A DNA stretch of 64,000 bases from DASQUK01 sp963813485. GTDB taxonomy: Bacteria > Actinomycetota > Acidimicrobiia > Acidimicrobiales > VFJN01. The first letter of the stretch is position 1, and every line of letters starts with the position of its first letter. This document shows, in pieces, positions 46,087 to 54,641 of the stretch. The notes below the pieces were generated by a model. It saw only the letters and a list, made by a program, of their open reading frames with translations. It had not been told where the DNA came from and did not search any database. The stretch covers positions 98,653-162,652 of the forward strand of contig CAWEZE010000029.1 of the NCBI GenBank assembly GCA_963813485.1, given 5' to 3'. Position numbers and translations under genes: made by a program.

Positions 46087-47114
46087 TGGCGCTCTCGACG
46101 GGGCAGCAGCGCACCAAGGTCGGCGAGCGAGCGAAGCATGTCGTTCAGGTGGGTGCAGCTGGCTGTGCCGACGAGCTCGCGGCGGACCCGGAGCCGCAGG
46201 TCGTCGAAGGTCGTGCCCTGCAGCCGTCCGGCGCTGGCGACGGCTGCCGGGCATTCCGCCCACGGGAGAACGAGGTCCCTGGCCCACAGGTCGATGATTC
46301 GGCGACCCCCAGCGTCGACGGATCCTCCGGCGGCGTACTCGTGGACCACGGTCTCGGTGCCGTGGCCGTCCACGTGGCTGTCGCGAAAGTGCGCGTCGAT
46401 GAGATGCAGGCCACCACGCTCGGGCGCGAGCACGTCGAGCCGGCGGCGCCGGCGCGTCGCGCCGGGCGGGAGTGGTGCCATGGCGTGCCAGGCCTGGGGG
46501 TCGTCGTCGGGCGACGCGAGGGGCGGTGCCGTCGGTCCGTGGGGCGTGGCCAGGCGGCCGGTGTCCCTCAGGTTGGCGATGAAGCCGCCGTCGAGGGCCC
46601 AACCGGCGCACTGATCGCCGAGCCGGGCGACCGTGGCGTCCACCAGACCGGGCTGCGGCGGCAGGGCGTCGGCGTGGAGCAGGGCGTAGCCGGAGACCAG
46701 CACCGCACCCACGAGGTCGTCGAGCAGCAGATGGAGGATCGAGCTGCGATCTCGCTCGGCCGGCAGGGTGCGGTCCAATAGGCGGCGGAAGCCGGAACCG
46801 ATGCGGGCGCCGATCAGCGGTCGAAGGTCGGGGACGTCGGCCGCGTGGCCATCGGCCTGGACGTCGATCAACGTGTGGGAGGCCTCGAGCCGCAGCGTCA
46901 GGGCCACCTCACCGAAGACGTCCGCCTGCTTGGCGTCGTCGCGACCGGTGCGAAGATCCCGGCCCCGGGCATCGACGACCAACGCGCCCTGCGGTCCGTC
47001 GGGCCGGACCGTGTCGATCGTGGTCGTACGGCGAACGGATCCGGGCGAGCGCGGCGGCGTTGACGTCGCCGGTGCCTGCGGACCTGCGACCAGCGGAGAA
47101 CCGGTCACCCGCAC
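46083..47114 (-). CDS. DUF2889 family protein
   Basis: 343 aa. The N-terminal RRTTTIDTVRPDG segment and the C-terminal SCTHLNDMLRSLADLGALLP (Cys-His and Asp) fit DUF2889 proteins, which often lie in degradation clusters and have no known function. No membrane segment. It diverges from the enoyl-CoA hydratase. Confidence 0.75.
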   Translation of the reverse strand: MRVTGSPLVAGPQAPATSTPPRSPGSVRRTTTIDTVRPDGPQGALVVDARGRDLRTGRDDAKQADVFGEVALTLRLEASHTLIDVQADGHAADVPDLRPLIGARIGSGFRRLLDRTLPAERDRSSILHLLLDDLVGAVLVSGYALLHADALPPQPGLVDATVARLGDQCAGWALDGGFIANLRDTGRLATPHGPTAPPLASPDDDPQAWHAMAPLPPGATRRRRRLDVLAPERGGLHLIDAHFRDSHVDGHGTETVVHEYAAGGSVDAGGRRIIDLWARDLVLPWAECPAAVASAGRLQGTTFDDLRLRVRRELVGTASCTHLNDMLRSLADLGALLPRRERQ

Positions 47115-47226
47115 GCCTCTACGCAGCCTGCCGAGGCGCTCGGTTCCACCGCATTCCCCTCCTCGAACCCGCTGCCGCGAGTGCCCTTCTCCGTAATCGG
47201 AAGGCTAGTCTCCGGTCGCGCCGCAC

Positions 47227-47250
47227 CTAGTGGGCGCGAGGGTCCACTAG
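47227..47250. promoter_or_regulatory. Inverted repeat CTAGTGG-N10-CCACTAG upstream of the enoyl-CoA hydratase
   Basis: Perfect 7-bp arms separated by 10 bp, in the divergent DUF2889/hydratase promoter region and 23 bp before the hydratase ATG. The same arms meet as CCACTAGTGG at 48198-48207 just after the hydratase stop. Confidence 0.5.
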
Positions 47251-47273
47251 CTGCCGGGACGCGAAGGGGGACC

Positions 47274-48185
47274 ATGCCTGACTACGAATTCGTGACCTAC
47301 GAGACGCTGGACGATGGCGCCATCGCTCGCATCATGCTGAATCGGCCCGAGGCCCGGAACGCGCAGAACCGCGGGCTCCTCGTCGATCTCGGCGACGCTC
47401 TCATCGAAGCCGAGGCCGACGACCGCGTGCGGGTGGTGATCCTGGGCGGCATGGGGCCGATGTTCTCGTCGGGGCACGACATGGGTTCCAAGCAGTCCAT
47501 CGCCGAGCGAACGCCCGGTCCGACGCAGCACCCGACGGTGGGGATCAACGGCGGCACGCGGCAGGGCGCCGAGGCGCTGATGCTCCAGGAGTGGCACTAC
47601 TACTTCGACAACACCCGCCGCTGGCGCAACCTGCGCAAGATCACCATCGCCCAGGTGCACGGGACCGTGTACGCGGCCGGGCTCATGCTCATGTGGGCGT
47701 GCGACCTGATCGTCGCCGCCGAGGACGCGAAGTTCGCCGACGTGGTGGGCACGCGACTGGGCATGTGCGGCGTGGAGTACTTCGCCCACCCGTGGGAGTT
47801 CGGGCCCCGCAAGACCAAGGAGCTGATGCTCACCGGCGATTCGATCGACGCCCAGGAGGCCCACCGGCTCGGCATGGTCAGCAAGCTGTTCCCCGAGGCC
47901 GAGCTGGGTGAGCGCACGCTGGAGTTCGCCCGCCGCATCGCCCAGCTACCCACGATGACCGCGCTGCTGATCAAGGAGTCGGTCAACCAGACCGTCGACA
48001 ACATGGGCTTCCACAACGCCCTCAACGCCTGCTTCACGCTGCACGAGCTGAACCACTCCCACTGGGCTCAGATCCACGAGAACAAGTACCCCGTGGCCCT
48101 GCCCGAGGACGGCATCGCCGACTGGCGGTCGGCGCCACCGGTCAAGCCGGCCCACAAGGACATGGCCGAGGCGCCTGCACCATGA
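47274..48185 (+). CDS. Enoyl-CoA hydratase/isomerase family protein
   Basis: 303 aa from the ATG at 47274 after GAAGGGGG. Crotonase fold: IMLNRPEARNAQNRGLL, MFSSGHDMGSKQ in the oxyanion strand, and TIAQVHGTVYAAGLMLMWACDLIVAAED for the second hole. The canonical catalytic Glu pair is not obvious, so the precise reaction (hydration, isomerisation, C-C cleavage) is open. Fits beta-oxidation of the island's acyl-CoA. Confidence 0.92.
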   Translation: MPDYEFVTYETLDDGAIARIMLNRPEARNAQNRGLLVDLGDALIEAEADDRVRVVILGGMGPMFSSGHDMGSKQSIAERTPGPTQHPTVGINGGTRQGAEALMLQEWHYYFDNTRRWRNLRKITIAQVHGTVYAAGLMLMWACDLIVAAEDAKFADVVGTRLGMCGVEYFAHPWEFGPRKTKELMLTGDSIDAQEAHRLGMVSKLFPEAELGERTLEFARRIAQLPTMTALLIKESVNQTVDNMGFHNALNACFTLHELNHSHWAQIHENKYPVALPEDGIADWRSAPPVKPAHKDMAEAPAP

Positions 48186-48823
48186 GGGTCTCCTGATCCA
48201 CTAGTGGGTGTCGGATCGGCTTTGCCGGTGTCGATGATCCCCACGGTGACGCCCTCACGGGTGGCGGTTGGCGACTGCGCCCGCACCCCTCCCAGCTGCT
48301 CGGGCAGAACCCGATCGAGGCCGGTCAGGACGCGATCGAGGTCCGGCCACCAGGGACCGGGCCGAAGGTCGGCAAGCTGGTCGACGACGGGCGCTCCCGC
48401 TCGGCTGGTGACCACCCGGCTAGGGGCGGCCGTCCCCAGGAGGCCGAGGAACCAGTGCCGGAGGATCGGGCTGAGCCCCTCGGGATCGGCGAGCAGGTAG
48501 TAGTCGGGAAGGTCCAGCGACCGAGCGCGCCAGCGGGCCAGGGTCTCGGCCACCGCGACCTCGAGATCGCCGGCGCTGTCCTGCTGCTGGAACCGCCTGG
48601 CCCACGCCTCCGCCACCCACGCCAGCGGATCAGCGTCGTGCAGCAGATAGGGCGAATTAGTGCGCCGTGCCTGCTCCCAGGCCACGACCGCCCGGTCGAG
48701 AGGGGGAGCGTCGGCGTCGGGCCGAAGGACCCGCACGTTGGCGGCGCGAATGTGCTCGAGCGGGGAGACGTCGCCCGTCTGCGGTGCGACGACCGCGACC
48801 ACCGTGGTGTTCACCCGGAGCAC
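48068..48823 (-). CDS. Unknown protein that ends in the first motif of an S8 peptidase domain (truncated)
   Basis: 251 aa. Residues 1-190 show no family I recognise: an initial beta-rich segment (TTVVAVVAPQTGDVSPLEHI) and a helical middle (ARRFQQQDSAGDLEVAVAE). Then EGVTVGIIDTGKAD matches the Asp motif of subtilases; the same string GVTVGIIDTG occurs in the peptidase at 3372-5131. Next comes unrelated sequence, and the last 40 codons run antisense into the enoyl-CoA hydratase. The His and Ser motifs are absent, so it is a truncated peptidase with a possible novel N-terminal domain. Confidence 0.6.
   Translation of the reverse strand: MLRVNTTVVAVVAPQTGDVSPLEHIRAANVRVLRPDADAPPLDRAVVAWEQARRTNSPYLLHDADPLAWVAEAWARRFQQQDSAGDLEVAVAETLARWRARSLDLPDYYLLADPEGLSPILRHWFLGLLGTAAPSRVVTSRAGAPVVDQLADLRPGPWWPDLDRVLTGLDRVLPEQLGGVRAQSPTATREGVTVGIIDTGKADPTPTSGSGDPHGAGASAMSLWAGLTGGADRQSAMPSSGRATGYLFSWI
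48198..48207. repeat. Palindrome CCACTAGTGG
   Basis: Perfect 10-bp palindrome in the gap after the enoyl-CoA hydratase, matching the arms at 47227-47250. Confidence 0.4.
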
Positions 48824-49115
48824 GGCAACGATTCTGGCGTGGTCGCGTCCCGGAGCGGTGCGACCATGGCGCGATGGTGACCGGTGCGATCCAGGCGCGC
48901 CGTTACGGCCACGCAGAGCTCTTCGACCGGTTGTTCACCGGGTACAACGGGGCGACTCCCCGAAGACGAGGCCGGTCAGCAGGGTGTGGAGCTCGGGCAC
49001 CGAGGAGGCATCCTTCGTCGACGTCGTAGCTTCCTCCTCCAGCTCAGACGAGGGCGATCGGCCGGACTCATCGCGGCGCCGCGCCGGGTGTCCGCTATCC
49101 TGAGTCGTCCCATTC
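48824..49115. other. Intergenic region before the tRNA; no gene recognised
   Basis: No frame here shows recognisable protein similarity. A TATCCT -10-like hexamer lies at 49096-49101, 14 bp before the tRNA. No convincing -35 is visible. Confidence 0.5.
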
Positions 49116-49192
49116 GGGGGTGTAGCTCAGCTGGCTAGAGCGCTTCGGTCGCATCGAAGAAGTCGTGGGTTCGAATCCCATCACCTCCACCA
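49116..49192 (+). tRNA. tRNA-Ala (anticodon CGC)
   Basis: 77 nt with encoded CCA. All arms fold: 7-bp acceptor GGGGGTG/CACCTCC with G3:U70, the alanine identity wobble; D arm GCTC/GAGC; anticodon stem CTTCG/CGAAG with loop GTCGCAT, giving CGC; T arm GTGGG/CCCAT around TTCGAAT. It begins the accessory, rearranged part of the window, a common setting for integration next to tRNA genes. No duplicated tRNA 3' end was found downstream in the same orientation. Confidence 0.93.
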
Positions 49193-49504
49193 CAGGAAAC
49201 TCCCAAAGGTGCAGGTCAACGGCGATGCGGCCGGTCCTTGGTGTTGTCCACAACAACCATCCAGAACCGGTAGTTGTCCAGTGCTAAGGGCACGCGGAGG
49301 GCACGAATCTGACGGCGCGTCAGGCCGTGCGCGTCGTTCGCCACGCCGCTCCGGCACGTACACCGCACCTCCACCGAGCGAGTCCGCGCCGCCCGGGAGC
49401 GGCTGCTCCGCAACCCCAAGGCCGCCGCCGCCCACCGGGCCCTTGGCGAGATCGCCAGGCACCTCGGCCTGAAGCGGGCCACACTCAGCGAAGTCCGTCG
49501 TGCC

Positions 49505-49723
49505 GTGGGCCTGACCCAGAAGCAGCTCGCTCAGACCCTGGGTATGGAACGAGGCGACCTCTCCAAGCTGGAGCGCCGCCAGAACCTTCACCTCACCACC
49601 CTCACCCGCTTCATCGAAGCTACTGGTGGCCGCCTCCGCATCACCGCCGTCTACGGCGACACCGAAGTTGCGCTTGACATTTACGACGTCGTCCCCAGCT
49701 GGGACACCGACGTGCGAGCCTGA
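49505..49723 (+). CDS. XRE-family HTH protein (HigA-antitoxin-like), 5' end unclear
   Basis: 72 aa from GTG 49505. HTH: GLTQKQLAQTLGMERGDLSKLE, then TLTRFIEATGGRLRITAVYGDT, the close of HigA/XRE antitoxins that pair with a RelE/HigB-like toxin. The frame stays open upstream to about 49312 with family-like helices (LGEIARHLGLKRATLSEVRR) but no ATG or GTG, so the N-terminus may be damaged. No intact toxin is visible next to it; 49193-49504 otherwise holds nothing I recognise. Confidence 0.7.
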   Translation: MGLTQKQLAQTLGMERGDLSKLERRQNLHLTTLTRFIEATGGRLRITAVYGDTEVALDIYDVVPSWDTDVRA

Positions 49724-49827
49724 CGAGGTCAGCCTCAAGCGCCGGGGACGTGGCGAAGGATCGTCGGCATGCCTTGCATGTCTCTTCCTTGTGACCTGCC
49801 GTCATCGGACTCGGAGCGGTCAGTCTC

Positions 49828-49860
49828 CGAGTGACGTGACGCTGCGCGTCACGTCACTCG
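49828..49860 (+). terminator. Strong 15-bp-stem hairpin after the XRE gene
   Basis: CGAGTGACGTGACGC pairs perfectly with its inverse across a TGC loop. There is no T-run, as in many high-GC terminators. It lies 105 bp past the XRE stop. Its arms contain TGACGTGACG, so it could also be a protein-binding palindrome. Confidence 0.6.
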
Positions 49861-49985
49861 CTCAAGCTGGAGCCACCGCTGGTAGCGGTAGCCCAACCAT
49901 GCGACGAACCTGGTCACCATTCCGGTCTTGCCAGTCGAGCTCATGGTTTCTCCTTCGTTGCTGCAGTCTCCAAGACACCAGCCTA

Positions 49986-50043
49986 ACAAGAAATAGGCGA
50001 CTGTCAAGAGTTTCTTGTCGCACGTCTATTTGACTGCTACGCT
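49986..50043 (+). promoter_or_regulatory. TetR-gene promoter with an overlapping inverted repeat; probably leaderless
   Basis: -35 TTGTCG (50015-50020), 17-bp spacer, -10 TACGCT (50038-50043), then the GTG start at 50050, so transcription should begin at or next to the start codon. ACAAGAAA (49986-49993) and TTTCTTGT (50011-50018) form an 8-bp inverted repeat that overlaps the -35 box, an expected autorepressor site. Confidence 0.6.
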
Positions 50044-50049
50044 GGACCC

Positions 50050-50703
50050 GTGACCACACGAGCACCACGACCGCGCGGGCGGCCCCCCGCGGCGCAGTCC
50101 CCTGCCCCCCTCGAGGAGATCCTCGGCGCCGCGCTGCGCGCGTTCGCGACCCACGGCTACGAGGGAGTGTCGGTGCGCACACTCAACCGCGAGCTCGGCG
50201 TCAGCCACAGCCTCATCAACGGGCGCTTCGGCTCCAAGGAGGCCTTGTGGTACGCGACCGTCGACTGGGCGTTCGAGCCGCTCGTGACCAAACTCGCCAG
50301 CGCGTTCGATCCGACGCTCACCGATCCACTCGACCAGCTGCGGATCGCCATCCGCACATTCCTGCTGTACTCGGCCGAACACCCCGAGCTGCTCGGGCTG
50401 ATGGACATCGAGGCCCGCCAGGACACCGACCGGCTCACCTACATCCACGACACCTACATCCAGCCCGCGCTCGCCCCCATCGAGCGCCTGCTCCACCACC
50501 TCGCCGACCAGGGCAGGATCCGACCCATCTCGCTGTCCACCTTCCATTTCCTGATCGCCCACGGCGGCGCCGCGCCCTTCACGCTCGTCCCCCTCGCCCG
50601 CCACTTCGACCCCGCCGACCCCCTCGACCCCGACGCCGTCGCCGAGCACGCCGGATTCGTGGCAGACCTCATCATCCGCGGCCTGAAATGCGACGAGGCC
50701 TGA
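50050..50703 (+). CDS. TetR/AcrR family transcriptional regulator
   Basis: 217 aa. HTH near residues 25-70: GAALRAFATHGYEGVSVRTL and VSHSLINGRFGSKEALWYA. The C-terminal domain is of the TetR ligand type. GTG start next to its own -10, hence leaderless. Target genes are unknown; the next genes are IS remnants. Confidence 0.9.
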   Translation: MTTRAPRPRGRPPAAQSPAPLEEILGAALRAFATHGYEGVSVRTLNRELGVSHSLINGRFGSKEALWYATVDWAFEPLVTKLASAFDPTLTDPLDQLRIAIRTFLLYSAEHPELLGLMDIEARQDTDRLTYIHDTYIQPALAPIERLLHHLADQGRIRPISLSTFHFLIAHGGAAPFTLVPLARHFDPADPLDPDAVAEHAGFVADLIIRGLKCDEA

Positions 50704-50799
50704 CACCTGAGGCTCCGGTGGCATCCCCACGAGTCGTGTCAAACGCTCAGGACGCAGGCTCCCTGGTGGCCCATCCCAACGACTTCGAGTACGGCGGTG

Positions 50800-50960
50800 C
50801 CCCTCCCGAGGGTGTCATCGTGGGGCTGCGGCGCCGGCGGCGCCGGCCCCTGTGCCCCTGCGGGTAGAAGGGCCGCGGCGTCTATGACCGGTCGACCCGC
50901 CGGTGGCGGCATCTCGACCTGGGCGCCACCAAGCTGTCGTTGGAGGCCGAGAATGCGTCG
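50800..50960 (+). pseudogene. ISL3-family transposase N-terminal fragment
   Basis: Frame remnants LRRRRRRPLCPCG, a stop, then KGRGVYDRSTRRWRHLDLGA and TKLSLEAE match the zinc-ribbon N-terminus of ISL3 transposases (consensus CxxCG, RxWRHLDL). An in-frame TAG at 50865 and loss of the rest show it is dead. Confidence 0.65.
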
Positions 50961-50984
50961 TCGCGACGGTCGGCGCTGTGGGCG

Positions 50985-51294
50985 TGTGCGCTTTCACACC
51001 GAGCAGGGCAGCGAGTACTCCGCCCGGGTGTTCCGGGCCGCGTGCGACCGGCTCGACATCACCCAGTCCATGGGCCGGCCGGGCTCGGCGCTGGACAAGC
51101 GGTGATCGAGGTCCTGGCACTCCACCCTCGAGTTCGAGCTGCGGCGCGTCGAGAACTTCCCGACCACAACCGAGGCCCGCCGGAGGGTGGCGGCATGGAT
51201 CGACGACTACAACCGGGACCACCGCCACTCCTCGATCGGCATGATCTCCCCGATCGCGTACGAGCGCAGCCTCGACCCGGAAGCCACAGCATGA
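50985..51294 (+). pseudogene. IS3-family transposase (OrfB) C-terminal fragment, frameshifted
   Basis: Integrase-core motifs HTEQGSEYSARVFRAACDRL, ITQSMGRPGSALD and, after a frame change near 51100, SWHSTLEFELRRVENFPTTT, ARRRVAAWIDDYNRDHRHSS and IGMISPIAYERSL. The catalytic Glu region is broken. It abuts the ISL3 fragment directly. Confidence 0.75.
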
Positions 51295-51417
51295 CCCGCC
51301 TCCGGTCACGGAGCCGTGGCGCCGTCCTCGCCCGTGTCAAGGCCACAGCCCTCCGGGTGGCCTCCGGCCAGCCTTGACACCGGCTGCGGGCGGCACCCCC
51401 GAGCCGACCGAGAGGGG

Positions 51418-51720
51418 GTCACCTGGCGGGTGATCGGCACGTGTTGGGTGGCGCGGTGAGGCCGGTGCCGGCGGCCGAGCGGCTTGAGCAGCAGGTTGAC
51501 AACCGCCGAGGTGACCGCGATGGAGGCAAGGCCGTTGATTGCGGCGCGGCGGCCGCGTGCTCCGCCGACGGTCGCCAGGACTGCGGCACTGGCGAGCCAT
51601 AGCTTTGAGTGGTTGGCGGCCCGGGAGAGCCGGCGTGGGCGTGGGCGTGGCGGCGACCGCCACATAGACGGCGAGATCGAGGCTGTTGAGCTCCCCCGCC
51701 AGCCTGTCCGGTCCGGCAGA
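51418..51720 (-). pseudogene. PAP2 phosphatase, N-terminal half
   Basis: Minus-strand frames carry LDLAVYVAVAATPTPT, then, after a short deletion and frame change, LSRAANHSKLWLASAAVLAT and VVNLLLKPLGRRHRP, which contains the first PAP2 motif (K-x6-R-P). The half ends at 51418 in HVPITRQVT. The remaining motifs are found at 57500-57822. Confidence 0.75.
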
Positions 51721-51851
51721 ACGCTCGGCTCCTCGGCGCGTGGGCAGCGCCGGATCGATCGGTGTGGGACCCGGACGTGGGCTCACTGCTGCTCTTTGGT
51801 TCCTGACCCGCTGATTGGTTCCCAGTCCCGAAGCGCCGGGAGCAGCCGTTG

Positions 51852-52394
51852 TCAGTCGATGACCCGCTCCGCCTGCTTGCCGGCCTCACGGAGGGAGAAT
51901 GCGGCGAAGATCTCGTTGACGCCGAGGACGATGGCCCACACCCCGACCAGGGTCACGAACGTGAGCAGCGACCGCTCCCAGGAGCGGACGGCCCACACGC
52001 CCAGGACCAGCTCGGCGATCCCGAGCAGCAGCTGGGTCCACCACCACGGCACCTTGGGGCCGGCCAGCGCGTTGACGATGTGCACGATCCCGAACACGAT
52101 CAGGTACCAGGCGACCAGGATCGACACGACATAGAGGGTGATGTCGGGCCAGACGAAGGTCATGATCCCGGCGGCCACGCCCAGGATCCCCGTCACGATG
52201 AACAGCCAGCGCCAGGTCTCGACCCGGCCGGCCGCCATGAGCTGACCGATGCCGCCGAACAGGAAGGCCACGCCGACCAGCGCAGCCACCGCGGTCAGGC
52301 TGCCCACCCGGTAGGACAGCACGAACATGCCGTACCAGATCCACGCGATCCCGAGGATCAGATACCACCACCAGACCCCCGACGCCTCCCGCAC
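51852..52394 (-). CDS. HdeD/DUF308 family membrane protein
   Basis: 180 aa with six hydrophobic segments: WWWYLILGIAWIWYGMFVLS, LTAVAALVGVAFLFGGIG, and LVAWYLIVFGIVHIVNA among them. HdeD-type proteins are linked to acid resistance in enterics; the role here is unknown. Its N-terminal coding part is duplicated at 57824-58298. The coiled-coil gene lies upstream on the same strand. Confidence 0.9.
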   Translation of the reverse strand: MREASGVWWWYLILGIAWIWYGMFVLSYRVGSLTAVAALVGVAFLFGGIGQLMAAGRVETWRWLFIVTGILGVAAGIMTFVWPDITLYVVSILVAWYLIVFGIVHIVNALAGPKVPWWWTQLLLGIAELVLGVWAVRSWERSLLTFVTLVGVWAIVLGVNEIFAAFSLREAGKQAERVID

Positions 52395-52704
52395 GCCTCT
52401 CCGGAGGGTGTCGCGCGAGCTGGGTCGAGGCCCGAAACCGGTTGCCTCACGTGTCTCGCTGCGTCATGGCAGGCTCCCCTGCTATCCGCGGCTCGGCGTG
52501 TGGCCCATCACCTTCGGTGACCTCGTCGCCGGGCCTCATTGGCTCGCCGCGTCCTTGGCACGCTCGTCGGCGTAGGAGCGGGCGTAGATGGCGTCCAGAA
52601 CGGCCAGCCGTGCGCTGGAAAGGGTCCAGCCGGCATAGTCGAGGGCGGCAAAGGCGTCGGATTCGGCCCAGTCGGCTTCCTTGGTGGCCGCCTTGGCGTC
52701 CAGC
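52229..52704. repeat. 475-bp duplication, copy A
   Basis: Covers the start of the HdeD gene, the gap, and the end of the coiled-coil gene. It matches 57824-58298 in the same orientation at roughly 95% with few indels. Confidence 0.9.
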
Positions 52705-52970
52705 TCTCGAGTCCGCTTGTCGATCTTCGCCTTGGTGTCGTCCCTGCGGGCGGCGGCGTCGGCCTTCATCTGCGCCCACTTGCTCTGTGTGGCAGCCGTT
52801 GCTTCGCGGGCCTTCTGCTCGGTGTCCGCGGCGGCCTGGTCGAGGTCGTCCTGGGCCTGGTCGATGCGCTGCTTGAGCCGGTCGCGCGATTCCGTGGCGG
52901 CAGCCTGTGCCGACACCTTGGCCTCCGCGAGGCGGTTCTGAAGGTCGTCGAACTGTGAGGAGAAGTCCAT
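52536..52970 (-). CDS. Coiled-coil protein of unknown function
   Basis: 144 aa from the ATG at 52970 after GGAGGAAG. Residues 1-100 are a charged heptad-like helix (FDDLQNRLAEAKVSAQAAA and QAQDDLDQAAADTEQKARE); the rest is ADWAESDAFAALDYAGWTLS with a short helix. Not recognised as a named family. It sits next to HdeD on one strand; a truncated second copy is at 58131-58298. Confidence 0.8.
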   Translation of the reverse strand: MDFSSQFDDLQNRLAEAKVSAQAAATESRDRLKQRIDQAQDDLDQAAADTEQKAREATAATQSKWAQMKADAAARRDDTKAKIDKRTRELDAKAATKEADWAESDAFAALDYAGWTLSSARLAVLDAIYARSYADERAKDAASQ

Positions 52971-53467
52971 GCTTCCTCCGATGTGTCTCGAGTCGTGTTG
53001 CCGTGGTGTGGTGGAGCCCACGCCGCCGACCGGGGGAAGATTCGACGGCGTGGGCCCTCAGGTCATCGAGGGGCGCGCCCTGCAGTTGACCATGGACCAA
53101 CTGTCCGGCCTCGGGACGGGCTATGCCCCCCGCGATCGCGTGGTTCGCCAGGCGGCGCTTGCGTGACCGCGGTCAGCTCGTCGCTGGTGGTCGGGGCGGG
53201 GCACCACGAGCAGTGGCACGGGGATGTTGCGGATGGTGGTCGCCACACTGCTGAACACGAGCCGCATTGCGGGCGGTCACACCACCGATCGGGTTGTAGA
53301 GCGCCATGCTCTCCACGGTGTGCGGCCGGCGGCTCGGGAGGTTGTACGAGCTCTTCAGGAAGCGCTCGACATCGCCGTCGAGGACCGAACCGCCGCTGCG
53401 GCGAACGGATCGGCCACAGGTACCTTGTCGGCCTTGACAGGCGCCGGCGTGCCGGAGTTCGGCTATA
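52971..53467. other. 497-bp region with a possible universal-stress-protein remnant
   Basis: No intact gene. On the minus strand near 53165-53260 a frame reads LVFSSVATTIRNIPVPLLVV followed by PRP, which resembles the C-terminal end of UspA-like proteins. The rest shows no similarity I recognise. Confidence 0.35.
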
Positions 53468-54624
53468 TCAGCGATCTCCGCCTCGCGTCGGGCGGCGGCG
53501 GACCATGGTCCGGAACACCGTCTTGACCCGGTCGCGCAGTGGTGGGCGCTGACTGGCGAAGGGTTGCTGTCCCCACCGCAGTTGCAGGTAGAGCTGTTTG
53601 GTGGCGCCGACGAGTGGGGTGGCGACGAGTGCGCCGGGTACGCCTGCGGCGGCGCCGCCGATGAGTGTGGCGAGCATCGACGTCGGCGGTGAGACGTCGA
53701 CCGCGTGTCCGACGATCGCCGGGCTGATGACATGGTTCTCGAGGGTCAGGTAGAGGCCATACAGGCCTACGACGACGACGAAGACAAACGCGCCTTGGGT
53801 CAGTGCCAGCAGTCCCAGGAGCGCACCGCCGAGGAATCCGCCGACCTGTGGTATGAGGTCGGTGATCATGGCCCATAGGGCTGCCAGCGGAGCCAGCGGA
53901 ACGCCGAAGATGAGGCACAGGGCGAGAACGACGACACCCATGAGCGCGGCAACCGCCAGCGAGCCGGCAAAGTACTGGGCGATCGCCATGTAGAAGACGT
54001 GTCCGATCTCGTCCGCGCGATTCACCCAACGGTGCGGCAACAGGCGGCGGACGGCCGCAACCAGGTACTCGCCGTCGAGCAGCACCGCGACGGTGACCGC
54101 GAGCACGAGTACCGTCGAGAGAGCGCCCCCTACCATGTCCTCGACCGTTCTCGTCACGCTCCTGTCGCTGATCTTGCCGGGGAGCTCCTCGATGGCCTCG
54201 TCGACCGCGTCGCCGCGTCGTTGTCTTCGAGCCAGCCGCCCACGACGGGCAGGTCATAGAACTCCCGGACGGTCTGCGGCACGTCGCTCGTGACCTTCCT
54301 GGCCTGAGCTACCGCCTGCGGTCCCATCCCGACGACGACGATCGCCACCAGGACGATTGCGCTCCCGGCGACCAACAGCACCGATCTCGAGCGTGGCCAG
54401 CCCCAGTTCCGGCGGATGGCACCGACGATCGGATCGAGCGCCAGGGCGAACACGGAACCGACGGCGATCGTCGTCAGCGCCTTCGGCGCCGAGCGGAACA
54501 GCGCGAACCCCGCGAACGCCACCAGGAGCCCGCCGACGATGTGGACGAACACTCCGGGATTGAGGCGCAGCTCGACCGAGGATGGTTGCTCACCCTCGTG
54601 ACCGCCTTCAGTGTTCGCGGACAC
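53468..54624 (-). CDS. AI-2E family (PerM-type) transporter, one frameshift
   Basis: About 385 aa with about eight membrane segments. N-terminal part from ATG 54624: FVHIVGGLLVAFAGFALFRS, ALALDPIVGAIRRNWGWPRS. Near 54215, after VVGGWLEDNDAA, the frame changes and continues through AIAQYFAGSLAVAALMGVVV and MITDLIPQVGGFLGGALLGL to 53468. The family exports small molecules or ions; only some members act on autoinducer-2. A second member is encoded divergently 17 bp away. Confidence 0.87.
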
Positions 54625-54629
54625 GTGTC

Positions 54630-54641
54630 TACCCTAAGTCC
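54630..54641 (+). promoter_or_regulatory. Possible -10 for a leaderless AI-2E transporter mRNA
   Basis: TACCCT at 54630-54635 lies 6 bp before the GTG at 54642. The gap between the two divergent transporter genes is only 17 bp, so both promoters must overlap coding sequence. No good -35 is visible. Confidence 0.35.

Noticed and set aside
49505..49723. Complete HigBA toxin-antitoxin pair
   Set aside because: Only the antitoxin-like protein is seen; no intact toxin frame lies on either side.
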